Shown here piece after piece: positions 56,431 through 64,000 of a stretch of 64,000 bases of DNA. Source of the stretch: Thermospira aquatica. GTDB lineage: Bacteria; Spirochaetota; Brevinematia; Brevinematales; Thermospiraceae. The translations under genes and the position numbers were made by a program. A model generated the notes under the pieces. The model was not told where the DNA came from. It ran no database searches and saw only the letters and a program-made list of their open reading frames with translations. Within the stretch, counting starts at the first letter, position 1. Each line of letters starts with the position of its first letter. The stretch lies in assembly GCF_023525255.1 (NCBI RefSeq), contig NZ_CP073355.1, forward strand, positions 930,001 to 994,000, read 5' to 3'.

Positions 56431-57471
56431 ATGCGAGAATACCTGGAAAATTTTGAGCAAAACTATCTCTCAGTTTATGCCACCAGAAGCTTTCAGTCAC
56501 GGGGGAGAAAGATCCCTGAAGATCCTGATGAACTTCGTACCCATTTTATGCGGGATAGAGACAGAATTATCCACAGTGAAGCATTTCGTCGCTTAAAGCA
56601 CAAGACGCAGGTTTTTTTGTCTCCTGCCAGTGATACCTTCAGGACACGTCTTACGCACACTCTTGAGGTGTCTCAGATAGCGAGAACGATTGCCAGGGCA
56701 CTTCGTTTAAATGAAGACCTCACCGAAGCGATTGCTTTGGGACATGATGTGGGGCATACCCCTTTTGGTCATGCTGGGGAGCGTGTGATCCAGAAGTATC
56801 TTGATCCCTCTTTTCGTCATGCTACGCACAGTGTCAGAGTCCTGAGTGCCATAGAAAAAAACGGACATGGATTAAATCTCACCTATGAGGTTCTGGACGG
56901 TATTGCCAAACACTCCAAAACCGGTCAGAGTTCTATCCTCTGGAATGAAAAGGATAAACCAGCCACACTTGAGGGTCAGATTGTAAGGCTTGCGGACATC
57001 ATTGCGTATGTCAATCATGATTTGCAGGATGCTCTTGCCTCAGAGCTTCTTTTGTCATCGGACATTCCTCCGCGCCTTCTGGATGTTATAGGAGAGACAC
57101 ACTCGGCGAGAATCAATACTCTTGTTCTGGATGTTATTTCCTGTTCAAAGGACAGCCCTGAGATAGGTATCAGTGAAAAAATGCTTGAGGCTCTTAATGA
57201 ACTTCGAGCTTTTTTGTTTGAGAGAGTGTATATGCATCCCGATCTTCAAAAGGAGATGACCAAGGCAGAAGGGGTACTGGTCGCCCTTCTGGAACATTTT
57301 GAAAAACTCCTTGATAGGGGAGAACCATTTCCTGCGCTGATTCCTCTTGTGCCTCATGACGACAAAAAACAGATGCTGGTAGACTGTCTTGCTTTTATGA
57401 CAGACACAGAAGCGATGAAAATCTTTTATCAGATCTATATTCCCAAGTCATTTACCTGGAGTGTCCGATGA
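56431..57471 (+). CDS. dgt: Deoxyguanosinetriphosphate triphosphohydrolase-like HD protein
   Basis: 346 residues. HD superfamily: IHSEAFRRLKHKTQVFL, THTLEVSQIARTIARAL and GHDVGHTPFGHAGE (metal-binding HD), ILAYVNHDLQDA region. Cleaves dNTPs to nucleoside and triphosphate. ATG 56431 has GGGGAGGAG upstream. The SpoIIE-type gene overlaps its stop. Confidence 0.93.
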   Translation: MREYLENFEQNYLSVYATRSFQSRGRKIPEDPDELRTHFMRDRDRIIHSEAFRRLKHKTQVFLSPASDTFRTRLTHTLEVSQIARTIARALRLNEDLTEAIALGHDVGHTPFGHAGERVIQKYLDPSFRHATHSVRVLSAIEKNGHGLNLTYEVLDGIAKHSKTGQSSILWNEKDKPATLEGQIVRLADIIAYVNHDLQDALASELLLSSDIPPRLLDVIGETHSARINTLVLDVISCSKDSPEIGISEKMLEALNELRAFLFERVYMHPDLQKEMTKAEGVLVALLEHFEKLLDRGEPFPALIPLVPHDDKKQMLVDCLAFMTDTEAMKIFYQIYIPKSFTWSVR

Positions 57472-59558
57472 TGTGGGTGAATATAGTTTTTGCTATCTTC
57501 TCTTTTTTTGTTTTTGTGATTTTTCTTGATTATATCAAGAATGTGTACAAGACGGAAGTATTACTCGAACAGCTCTTTGACCAGTTTCTTCGTATGGAGA
57601 GTAGTGTAAAATACGAAGAACAGGCCATGTATGAAGCTATAGGAAAAATCCTGGGTAAGGCTTTTTTCTCCTCTCAGTGTGTGATCTATGTGCGTGGGAG
57701 AGAAAAGTTTTTCTTAAAATATCAAAACATGCCTCACCCGAAGTGGGCAAAACTGATGCGCAGAAATCTTGATCTTGAGATAGAGGCTGCTCTCCTGGGT
57801 ATTAGTCGGGCAAAGGGTGGGGTCAGTGAGGGTTTTTACAGCGTCTATTTTCGAAAAAAGGCTTTTCAAACCCTTGTGATCCATGTCAAAAATGCCCAGG
57901 GAAAGGTTGTCGGAGTGATTTTGTTTTTTTATTTTTCTCCGATTGCCTATTTTCGTGCGGTGAAATATTTCAAGGTCAATGGCTCAAAACTTCGGGATTT
58001 TTTGAAACATCTGTTTTTAGTGATTCGTGAGTATGCCATGGATTTTAAAAATATTACCATTAACCAGATTAAGGATTACGCTGTCTTGATTATTGATCCG
58101 AATTACCACATTCTCTACGCGAACACAGGGGCTGGATTTCTTCTAGGATCAGCCTCTGAAGTCGCTCTTACTGGTCAATCCTTTTTCTCCTATATTTCTC
58201 ATGAGTCTCTGGACCATTTCCAGGAGAATGTCACAAAACTTCAAACGGTTGGCGAACTGAAAACCCATCTCTATCTTGTTATCCCCCAACGACGGGAAAG
58301 TCAGAAAATCCATGTGCAGGCATATATGAAATCGATGACGCTTGAAGATGAGTTTATGGGGCTTTATATTTTGCTCCATGATATTACCAACGAAGAGATT
58401 CTCCAGCAAAATATGAAAAAATATGCGGCGATAGCCAATTGTCTTTTTAATTATTCTTCAGATGCGATTTTTCATGTCGCCCCAGATGGACGGGTTGGTC
58501 GGAGTAACCAGGCGGCTCAGAACCTCTCGGGACAGGACATGCCTCTCACCGGTCAGTTGTTTGTTGGGCTTTTTCCCAAAGACTTACGCAAAAAAATGGA
58601 AGAATTGCTAGATCGAACAAAAGTGACGAAATCTTTTCAGGAACATACGGAGATTCACTACAACGATCGCTGGTATAATGTGCGGGCTTTTCCTGTTTTT
58701 GTCGATGATGTGTATGATAGTAGTGTGATTTCTTTTGTCGATATTACGGAAATCAAAAAACACGAAGAGCAGCTTGCTACCATGAACCGGCAGATGATTG
58801 AAGATTTGAATGCGGCAAGAACCCTTCAGTATGAGTTACTCCCGGAGAGTATGCCTGTTTCCTCTCTCGTCTTTTATAAAGCTCTCTTTCAGCCTTGCGA
58901 AGAGTTTGGTGGGGATTTTTACTATGTAGAAGAGATCATCGTTGAAGGAAAACCCTATCATCTGATTTTAGTGGCAGATGTGGCAGGACATGGGATTTCA
59001 GCGGCGATGCTTACGGTACTTGTGAAGGATGTCTATACGACGTTTCGGAATTCTCTCGTGAGCAGAGAAGATATTTTCCCGAACCGATTTCTTGAGATGT
59101 TGAATGAAAAGCTTTCCACACTCGAGATGTCAACGATGCCTTTTGTTGCGGCGTACATGGCGATTTATGAACCTTATTCTCGAGAGTTTTTGTACGCAAG
59201 TGCAGGTATGCCCTTTGCTATTTATATTCAGAAGGGGGGCGAAGTAAGTTTTCTTGGCATTGAGAAGTCTCCTCCAACAGGTTTTCAGAATGGCTTTGTC
59301 TATCATTATAAGAGCACTTTCCTTCAACCGGGAGATAAGATCATTATTTTTACTGATGGCGTGGAGGAACTGCTTTCGTTTTATAACACGTATCTTAATA
59401 ATATTGTTATGGAAAACCGTCATCTTCCCCTGGCAAAACTCGTGGCTATTCTTCAGGGAAAGATTGAGGATTTTTATGCCCCAGGCCGTCGCCCACACTA
59501 TCGTCAAGATGATGTGACGATGGTTTTTATGGAAATTCTTGAAGAGGAAAGAAAATGA
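57468..59558 (+). CDS. Membrane PAS-SpoIIE/PP2C serine phosphatase
   Basis: 696 residues. Membrane helix (about 4-20), an unassigned region, two PAS-like domains (about 205-310 and 325-430), then a PPM/SpoIIE phosphatase: ARTLQYELLPE, FGGDFYYV, LILVADVAGHGISAAMLT and IIIFTDGVEELL, RQDDVTMVFM. The metal-binding Asp residues are kept. RsbU-like phosphatases usually dephosphorylate an anti-anti-sigma factor; none is nearby. It heads an overlapping run with the next two genes. The downstream sigma factor makes sigma-related control attractive but unproven. Confidence 0.88.
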   Translation: MMWVNIVFAIFSFFVFVIFLDYIKNVYKTEVLLEQLFDQFLRMESSVKYEEQAMYEAIGKILGKAFFSSQCVIYVRGREKFFLKYQNMPHPKWAKLMRRNLDLEIEAALLGISRAKGGVSEGFYSVYFRKKAFQTLVIHVKNAQGKVVGVILFFYFSPIAYFRAVKYFKVNGSKLRDFLKHLFLVIREYAMDFKNITINQIKDYAVLIIDPNYHILYANTGAGFLLGSASEVALTGQSFFSYISHESLDHFQENVTKLQTVGELKTHLYLVIPQRRESQKIHVQAYMKSMTLEDEFMGLYILLHDITNEEILQQNMKKYAAIANCLFNYSSDAIFHVAPDGRVGRSNQAAQNLSGQDMPLTGQLFVGLFPKDLRKKMEELLDRTKVTKSFQEHTEIHYNDRWYNVRAFPVFVDDVYDSSVISFVDITEIKKHEEQLATMNRQMIEDLNAARTLQYELLPESMPVSSLVFYKALFQPCEEFGGDFYYVEEIIVEGKPYHLILVADVAGHGISAAMLTVLVKDVYTTFRNSLVSREDIFPNRFLEMLNEKLSTLEMSTMPFVAAYMAIYEPYSREFLYASAGMPFAIYIQKGGEVSFLGIEKSPPTGFQNGFVYHYKSTFLQPGDKIIIFTDGVEELLSFYNTYLNNIVMENRHLPLAKLVAILQGKIEDFYAPGRRPHYRQDDVTMVFMEILEEERK

Positions 59559-60046
59559 GTGAAAAGTACCTTGTGAGACAAATTGAGAAAACATCTTTTG
59601 TCTCGGGAATAAGGTTAGAGGATTTTCTTGTGGAGGTGAAAAAACTTATTGTCACGTGTCAAAAAAAGCGAAGTATCGAACCTTTTGTTCAATTGCCAGA
59701 GAATATCAAAAAAGAGATCACGGAGACGGCCTTTTTGCTCTCTGAGGAGTGGAGCAAGCTTTTTCTTTCGTTGATTCTTCATAAAAATATAGAGGCGCTG
59801 GTGGCACTTGAGGGGGTTATAATAGAAAGTGCAACCAGAGAGGTGATGGAAGCTTTGAAAAATATGCTTGAGCTTGTCGGTGAAGAGTTTCATGATTCTC
59901 CTTTGCAGCTTTATAAACTTCGACGGATCTACTACACGCTTGTGACTTATTACAGTGAAGATGAACCCATGATAGGGTATGATATTTTACTCTATCGACC
60001 GGGGTTTTCTTTTTCCTGGATTCACTGTCTTGAGGACCTGTTATGA
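59555..60046 (+). CDS. Conserved-context helical protein, function unknown
   Basis: 163 residues, mostly alpha-helical (EWSKLFLSLILHKNIEAL; TREVMEALKNMLELVGEEF), no signal peptide, no motif recognised. It overlaps the phosphatase gene (ATGA) and the TtcA-like gene (ATGA), so is tightly coupled to both. May be a partner of the phosphatase; inference only. Confidence 0.7.
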   Translation: MSEKYLVRQIEKTSFVSGIRLEDFLVEVKKLIVTCQKKRSIEPFVQLPENIKKEITETAFLLSEEWSKLFLSLILHKNIEALVALEGVIIESATREVMEALKNMLELVGEEFHDSPLQLYKLRRIYYTLVTYYSEDEPMIGYDILLYRPGFSFSWIHCLEDLL

Positions 60047-60741
60047 AGGTGAAAAATCTTTTGAAGGTTGTAGGGCAGGCTCTTCAGGACTATCAGATGG
60101 TTTCTGATGGGGATGTTCTGTGGGTAGGGATCTCGGGATCGTGTAAGAGTTTTCTTGCGCTTCTTTTTCTGTTTTTTCGTCAGCGGTATGTGCCCATTCG
60201 GTATCAGCTCAGGCCAGTTCATGTTATGGTTCCAGGAGAGCGGGAAGAAAATGTAAAAAACTGGTACAGGGCTTTTCAGGAGCGCTGGGGATTGCCTGAT
60301 CTGGAGGTACTACCTTTTCCTCAAGAAGGGATGACCTTTTATAAAAAGGCTCCAAGGCAAGCAATTTTGCAGGTACTTATTCACCAAGTGGGGGTGAGCG
60401 GAAACAAGATTGTGCTGGGAGATTGCCTGGAGGATATCACACTCAGTGCTTTAGCTGCCCTTTTTTATCATAGAAGCTGGCGGGTTCTCCTTCCTCACGC
60501 GCTTCTTAATCGGGGTGTTTCTCTTCTTCGTCCTCTCGCGTATTTTTCAGAAAAAAAACTTTTGCGCTATGCTGACAATGAAAAAATAGTATTTTTTCGA
60601 GAACAACGTGCTCACGGTCCCGGCAAACAAAAGCTCGCCTCTTTTGTTTCTCAGTTTCGCAGCCTCACTCCTCAGCCACTTCTTCAGGTTTTTGCAGCGT
60701 TTCGTCATCCAAAAAAAGAGTATTTTTTGTTAGATGAATAA
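60043..60741 (+). CDS. TtcA-like N-type ATP pyrophosphatase homologue, catalytically decayed
   Basis: 232 residues. Overall layout matches TtcA (tRNA 2-thiocytidine synthesis): QDYQMVSDGDVLWVGISG, VLGDCLEDITLSALA (like LGHHxDD), and LLRPLAYFSEKKLLRYA (like RPLxYVxE). The PP-loop SGGKDS reads SGSCKS, and the two CxxC pairs for the iron-sulfur cluster are missing. So 2-thiolation is unlikely; it may bind something in a regulatory role. Last gene of the phosphatase run. Confidence 0.68.
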   Translation: MKVKNLLKVVGQALQDYQMVSDGDVLWVGISGSCKSFLALLFLFFRQRYVPIRYQLRPVHVMVPGEREENVKNWYRAFQERWGLPDLEVLPFPQEGMTFYKKAPRQAILQVLIHQVGVSGNKIVLGDCLEDITLSALAALFYHRSWRVLLPHALLNRGVSLLRPLAYFSEKKLLRYADNEKIVFFREQRAHGPGKQKLASFVSQFRSLTPQPLLQVFAAFRHPKKEYFLLDE

Positions 60742-60742
60742 G

Positions 60743-60821
60743 TGTGTATTTTTGTATACAAAATAATCCCTGTGATATATTTTTGTATACAAGTGTCTTT
60801 TTATGTATACAAAAATACACA
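60743..60821 (+). repeat. Array of TATTTTTGTATACA repeats forming an 18-bp inverted repeat
   Basis: TGTGTATTTTTGTATACA (60743-60760) is repeated as its exact reverse complement at 60804-60821, with a third partial copy ATATTTTTGTATACAA at 60777-60792 in between. Each core is the palindrome GTATAC. It lies 70-150 bp upstream of a sigma-54 promoter, where enhancer-binding-protein sites are expected. Confidence 0.9.
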
Positions 60822-60892
60822 AAGGGTTTTTTGTTCAGTATTTTTGAATATTCTATTTCCTTTTAATTGATAGAGATAGAAATTGTTTATTT

Positions 60893-60910
60893 TTGGCATG
60901 TTTCTTGCAA
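60893..60910 (+). promoter_or_regulatory. Sigma-54 promoter of the alternative sigma gene
   Basis: TTGGCATGTTTCTTGCAA: GG at 60895-60896 and GC at 60907-60908 are separated by 10 nt, as in the -24/-12 sigma-54 consensus (TGGCACG-N4-TTGCW). Predicted start about 60920, 25 nt before the ATG, which has GGAGGG upstream. Confidence 0.85.
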
Positions 60911-60944
60911 ATTTTTTAATGAAAAAGAAAAACGGAGGGCCGAT

Positions 60945-61742
60945 ATGCAAAGGGCGAATATTTTAAAACAATATGTCAAAGAGATCTGTCGTTATCCCCT
61001 CTTAACTGCCGAGGAAGAGAGAGAACTGGCGATACGAGTTCAAAATGGAGATGAGAAGGCAAAAGAGAAACTCATTACCTCAAATCTGCGATTGGTGGTA
61101 AAAATAGCAAAAGAAATGAACTATGGAAAGTTTTCTGTGATGGATCTCATCCAGAGCGGTAATGAGGGGCTCATGAAGAGTGTTGAGCGGTTTGATCCTG
61201 AGAGAAATATTCGATTTTCGAGTTATGCAGCCTACTGGATTAGACAGGCTATCTGGAGATTCCTCTGTGAAAACAAACAAATTGAAAAGATTTCTCATCG
61301 CATGCAGGACAAAAAACGTGATATTCATCGTCATATTGAGTCTTTTTTTCTTTCCATGAGTCGTCTACCCTCTGCTCTGGAACTTGCGAAAATGATGGAT
61401 ATTTCTCTGTTTGAGGCGGCAGAGGAGCTCAGGGCATATTATCCCCAGATGTCTGAAGGAGTGACGTTTGATCTGGATGATATCCCTGATGGAGAAGATC
61501 TCGAAGAGAAAGTGGAGAGGGAATGTCTTTCTGAAACACTTCAGGAGGTTATAAAGGATCTGGATGAGCATTCACGGGATCTTATTAAGATGCGCTATGG
61601 CTTGGAGGATGGGGAAAGATGTACGCTCGGGGATCTGGCTAGGAGGTTTCATATGAGTGTGGAGGGTGTTCGGCAAAAGGAGCGTCGGATTCTTTCGATG
61701 CTTCAGGATAAGTATTCTTTTCTTCGTGCCTACCTTGCATAG
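60945..61742 (+). CDS. Alternative sigma-70-family factor
   Basis: 265 residues. Region 1.2-like LKQYVKEICRYPLLTAEEERELA, region 2 NLRLVVKIAKEMN, LIQSGNEGLMKSVERFDPERN and FSSYAAYWIRQAIWR, and region 4 LGDLARRFHMSVEGVRQKERRIL (helix-turn-helix). No region 1.1 and a small region 3, so it is RpoS/RpoH-like and not the housekeeping RpoD. ATG 60945 follows GGAGGG; an in-frame ATG-less extension upstream would cross the sigma-54 promoter. Target promoters unknown. Confidence 0.92.
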   Translation: MQRANILKQYVKEICRYPLLTAEEERELAIRVQNGDEKAKEKLITSNLRLVVKIAKEMNYGKFSVMDLIQSGNEGLMKSVERFDPERNIRFSSYAAYWIRQAIWRFLCENKQIEKISHRMQDKKRDIHRHIESFFLSMSRLPSALELAKMMDISLFEAAEELRAYYPQMSEGVTFDLDDIPDGEDLEEKVERECLSETLQEVIKDLDEHSRDLIKMRYGLEDGERCTLGDLARRFHMSVEGVRQKERRILSMLQDKYSFLRAYLA

Positions 61743-61808
61743 GGTGTAGTTTTATTTGTTGGTACGAAGATTTTCAATTTGCAGGATATGTAAAGGAGAG
61801 GTGATTTC

Positions 61809-61844
61809 ATGATTGTTGTTATTTTAAATCTTGGGATCTCTTGA
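61809..61844 (+). CDS. Possible 11-residue peptide
   Basis: AAAGGAGAGGTGA before ATG 61809 makes a strong ribosome-binding site for a very short frame (MIVVILNLGIS). It could be a leader peptide or chance. The rest of 61743-62112 (370 nt) is AT-rich with no other gene I can support. Confidence 0.25.
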   Translation: MIVVILNLGIS

Positions 61845-62112
61845 GGGAAGATTCCTCACAGGATTTTTACTTGGCGGATACGTTTTGGACCCTTTCTGTC
61901 ACAGAAAAGTGAAATAAGCGAATAGTGGGAGAATGGCTCGATAGGTTTTTCAGGGAAAAATCTTCTCAGGAAAAGTCTCTCGTGGGAAACTGTGATTTTT
62001 TTTCTTTTGAGGGGCGCTTCGTAAAAAGTTTTTTCATTTATTTTTATATTTCTTTTCAGTTGTTGGTTCTTTTTTCCGTATATAAGGGTAAAAGGTACGG
62101 ATGGAGGGGTGT

Positions 62113-63282
62113 ATGTGGAGGGCGATTCTTTTTCTTTCGTTTTTTCTTTTTTCGATGGTTTTCGCTCAGAATCAAGCTGTTTTGTATTTTTATCGTGCGG
62201 ATAGAGTGGCGAATGTGTCAGAAGGGGATTTGATAGTGATGGATCTTACCCTGACCAATGTGATCAAACTCATTAAGAACTATACGGTTCTTACCCGGGA
62301 AAACATAAAAGAATATCTCACGGGCTTGGGTTTTACCAATATTCCTTCTGAGGTTTCTCCTGCTCTGGCAAGAGAAAACGCTACTAACTGGGGGATAACC
62401 GAGGTGGTGGAATTGACCTATACGCCTGGATCGAAAAGAGGGATATTTGTGATAAATCTCAGCGTGTGGAATGCTTTAGAGAAACGTCTGGTTCGAGAGG
62501 AGAAAATACCTGCGACCAGTGGGCGTGAGATTTTTGATGCCCTGGATGAGGTGGGACTTGTTCTGGCAGAAAGCCTCACCGGGAAACGTCTGGGGTTTGG
62601 TTCCCTACGGGTGAAAACTACTCTCAAGGATGCTGTTATTGTCGTGGGGAATGTAGAGTATGAGACATCCTCTCTTACGATGGAGAACGCGATTGCCGGT
62701 CTCGTTTATCCGGTCATGATCGGGACAAAAACTCCCGAGGGTCTTAAGCTTGTGTATACCAATACTTTTACCATCCGGGAGGCTTATGTCTATGATCTTA
62801 CCTACCATTACGAGGAATGGGTAGAGGTGATTGACTTAAAAACCAATACCAATCGTGTGCCCCGATCAGCCTACCGTGCCCCTGCTGTTGGTGGCGGGAT
62901 AACATGGGGGCCCTCGTTACGTTTTGGACAGATGAGTCTGGCGTGGGGTGGGATGTTTTTCTCGTGGCGAAACCTCATGGCCGATTTTTACCTCGGCTAT
63001 ACACCCCAGATGTTTCTTGGAGAAGGGGAGATGATTTATCTCCATACGGCTGGTGCGCAGGGGATGGTCCAGTTTCGTCTTTTTCCCCGAGAGGAGAGTC
63101 TCTGGAATATGGGGATGTATCTCTCAGTGACCGAACTCACAGGGGTATGGCCCATGTTTGTTTTTTACAATAAGGGATGGCCGCTTATTTCGCTTGGAGG
63201 GACATCTTCGTTCAGGTGGGGATTTCGCTGGATGCCATCGTGGCTCCAGTCGTTGGAGATGGAGGTCTGTGGGGGGGGGTAG
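62113..63282 (+). CDS. Outer-membrane-type protein with 3' frameshift at a G9 tract
   Basis: 389 residues as read. ATG 62113 has GGAGGGG just upstream; an ATG at 62101 is less suitable. Signal peptide MWRAILFLSFFLFSMVFA. The first half (about 20-160) recalls TolB/CsgG-type N-terminal domains (VLTRENIKEYLTGLGF, GITEVVELTYTPGS); the rest is strand-rich (LRFGQMSLAWGGMFFSW). The frame ends in GGG at a run of nine G (63271-63279). In another frame the sequence continues as VVLRDEIYPLIGITIRL and stops at 63332, a better barrel terminus. One more G, or two fewer, would restore it. Confidence 0.68.
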   Translation: MWRAILFLSFFLFSMVFAQNQAVLYFYRADRVANVSEGDLIVMDLTLTNVIKLIKNYTVLTRENIKEYLTGLGFTNIPSEVSPALARENATNWGITEVVELTYTPGSKRGIFVINLSVWNALEKRLVREEKIPATSGREIFDALDEVGLVLAESLTGKRLGFGSLRVKTTLKDAVIVVGNVEYETSSLTMENAIAGLVYPVMIGTKTPEGLKLVYTNTFTIREAYVYDLTYHYEEWVEVIDLKTNTNRVPRSAYRAPAVGGGITWGPSLRFGQMSLAWGGMFFSWRNLMADFYLGYTPQMFLGEGEMIYLHTAGAQGMVQFRLFPREESLWNMGMYLSVTELTGVWPMFVFYNKGWPLISLGGTSSFRWGFRWMPSWLQSLEMEVCGGG

Positions 63283-63341
63283 TTCTCCGTGATGAGATCT
63301 ATCCTCTCATAGGGATAACCATTCGTTTGTAGGAGGTGGGT

Positions 63342-63845
63342 ATGAGAAAAAAGAAAGGGATTTTTCTGATAGGGTTTCTTTTTATCGTTTTTGGGTTCAT
63401 GGGGTGTTCACTTTTTCTTGGGCCTTTGTCGAGGTTGAGTCTCGAGGGACTCGTTCAGCAACAGTGGCAGTGGACATGGGTGGGAGACACGGGCTATAGT
63501 ATGGAGCCGGACCCTGCTGTTTTTATCCAGGTGTATAGGGTTCTTGACAATGATCAGCCTGGGTTTGTGTTGTCTTTTTTATCCTCTATTGCTGGAAAAT
63601 TATGGCTTCATAGTCTTCCATCGGACGGGGTGCAGGCGATAGGGAGTTTTCCTCATTTTAACCCTTATAACGATATTCATATTGATGTTTCCTCTGATCA
63701 AAAGGAGGTGATTTTGAGGGGTGTGACAAACAGTGATATTCCTAGTTATTTTTTTATTTATCACCAACCTCCAAACGGGAAGCTGGAGTACAGATGCTAT
63801 TTCGGGGGGACCATGGGTTTTTCTTTCCGAAAAAGTGGTGTATGA
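63342..63845 (+). CDS. Putative lipoprotein, frameshifted and cut by window end
   Basis: 167 residues as read. ATG 63342 has AGGAGG upstream. Signal FLIGFLFIVFGFMGC has a permissive spirochaetal lipobox (Cys 22). Further sequence has no family I recognise. The frame ends at 63845, but from a six-G run at 63804-63809 another frame continues without stop to the window end (PWVFLSEKVVYEE...). One fewer G there would join them, so this is probably one longer gene running past 64000. It follows the barrel gene by 9 nt after the restored stop. Confidence 0.6.
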   Translation: MRKKKGIFLIGFLFIVFGFMGCSLFLGPLSRLSLEGLVQQQWQWTWVGDTGYSMEPDPAVFIQVYRVLDNDQPGFVLSFLSSIAGKLWLHSLPSDGVQAIGSFPHFNPYNDIHIDVSSDQKEVILRGVTNSDIPSYFFIYHQPPNGKLEYRCYFGGTMGFSFRKSGV

Positions 63846-64000
63846 AGAAAATGAAGTGCTCTTTACTTCGCCTGGAGGTAATGTATTTTGGAATGGAGGG
63901 GGACCTATTGATACCATTTTTGGGGTTTTTTCTGAGGAGAAGGGAAAGTCTCTGGTGGGGGTAGGGACAAATATGGCGGGGGTGCCCGAGCTTTTCTTTC

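Overview
The window looks like chromosome from a spirochaete. The 16S rRNA gene carries a spirochaete-like 5' region (GCGTCTTAGGCATGCAAGTCG-type), a protein resembling a spirochaete-restricted CxxC family is present, and several exported proteins have the permissive spirochaetal type of lipobox. A CPYCP protein disulfide oxidoreductase hints at a thermophilic or anaerobic lifestyle. Genus cannot be fixed from the sequence alone; an early-branching group such as Brevinematales would fit, but this is inference.

Layout. 1-6.9 kb, plus strand: HD-GYP phosphodiesterase, CheY, TPR protein, DprA, amidohydrolase, propeller protein and Nnr. 6.9-9.6 kb, minus strand: RecO, a CxxC protein, a frameshifted FabV-like reductase and thioredoxin. 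9.8-17.6 kb: a complete rRNA operon (16S, tRNA-Ile, tRNA-Ala, 23S, 5S) bracketed by two same-orientation copies of one insertion sequence. 17.7-25.9 kb, plus: KtrA/TrkA-type regulator, ThiL, OmpA-like protein, a 21-residue-repeat coiled-coil protein, PfkB kinase, VWA-TPR (Bat-like) protein and a membrane protein with a decayed cyclase-like domain. 25.9-31.2 kb, minus: DapF, YqeY, S21, HIT protein, MutS, AccB. 31.2-37.1 kb, plus: GGDEF/EAL protein, M23 peptidase and a metallopeptidase-propeller-barrel fusion. 37.2-44.6 kb: tRNA-Gly, a third IS copy, a giant SprA-like outer-membrane protein and tRNA-Leu. 44.7-50.4 kb: amino-sugar genes, TrmJ, ApbE, HisD. 50.6-55.4 kb: YjbQ, SixA, a disulfide oxidoreductase-thioredoxin fusion, a small barrel protein, a flavoprotein, TsaD and tRNA-Ser. 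55.6-64 kb: an exported protein, Dgt, a PAS-SpoIIE phosphatase operon with a decayed TtcA, an alternative sigma factor behind a sigma-54 promoter, and two exported proteins broken by G-tract frameshifts.

Main discoveries. (1) All three IS copies sit in the same orientation with the same end exactly 5 bp upstream of a TTGAC(A/T) -35 box of a recognisable promoter (rrn, ktrA-thiL, tRNA-Gly). This points to a transposon that targets sigma-70 promoters and diverges from the gene it lands next to, leaving that gene intact. Two of the copies have perfect 5-bp target duplications. (2) The alternative sigma gene has a textbook -24/-12 sigma-54 promoter and an upstream array of 14-18 bp repeats that could be enhancer sites, recalling the Borrelia RpoN-RpoS cascade. 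(3) A SprA (type 9 secretion translocon) relative lies in an apparent spirochaete. (4) A protein is built of 16 units of 21 residues (three heptads each). Promoters found here are close to the TTGACA-N17-TATAAT consensus.

Caveat: several apparent frameshifts lie at homopolymers, so some could be consensus errors rather than biology.
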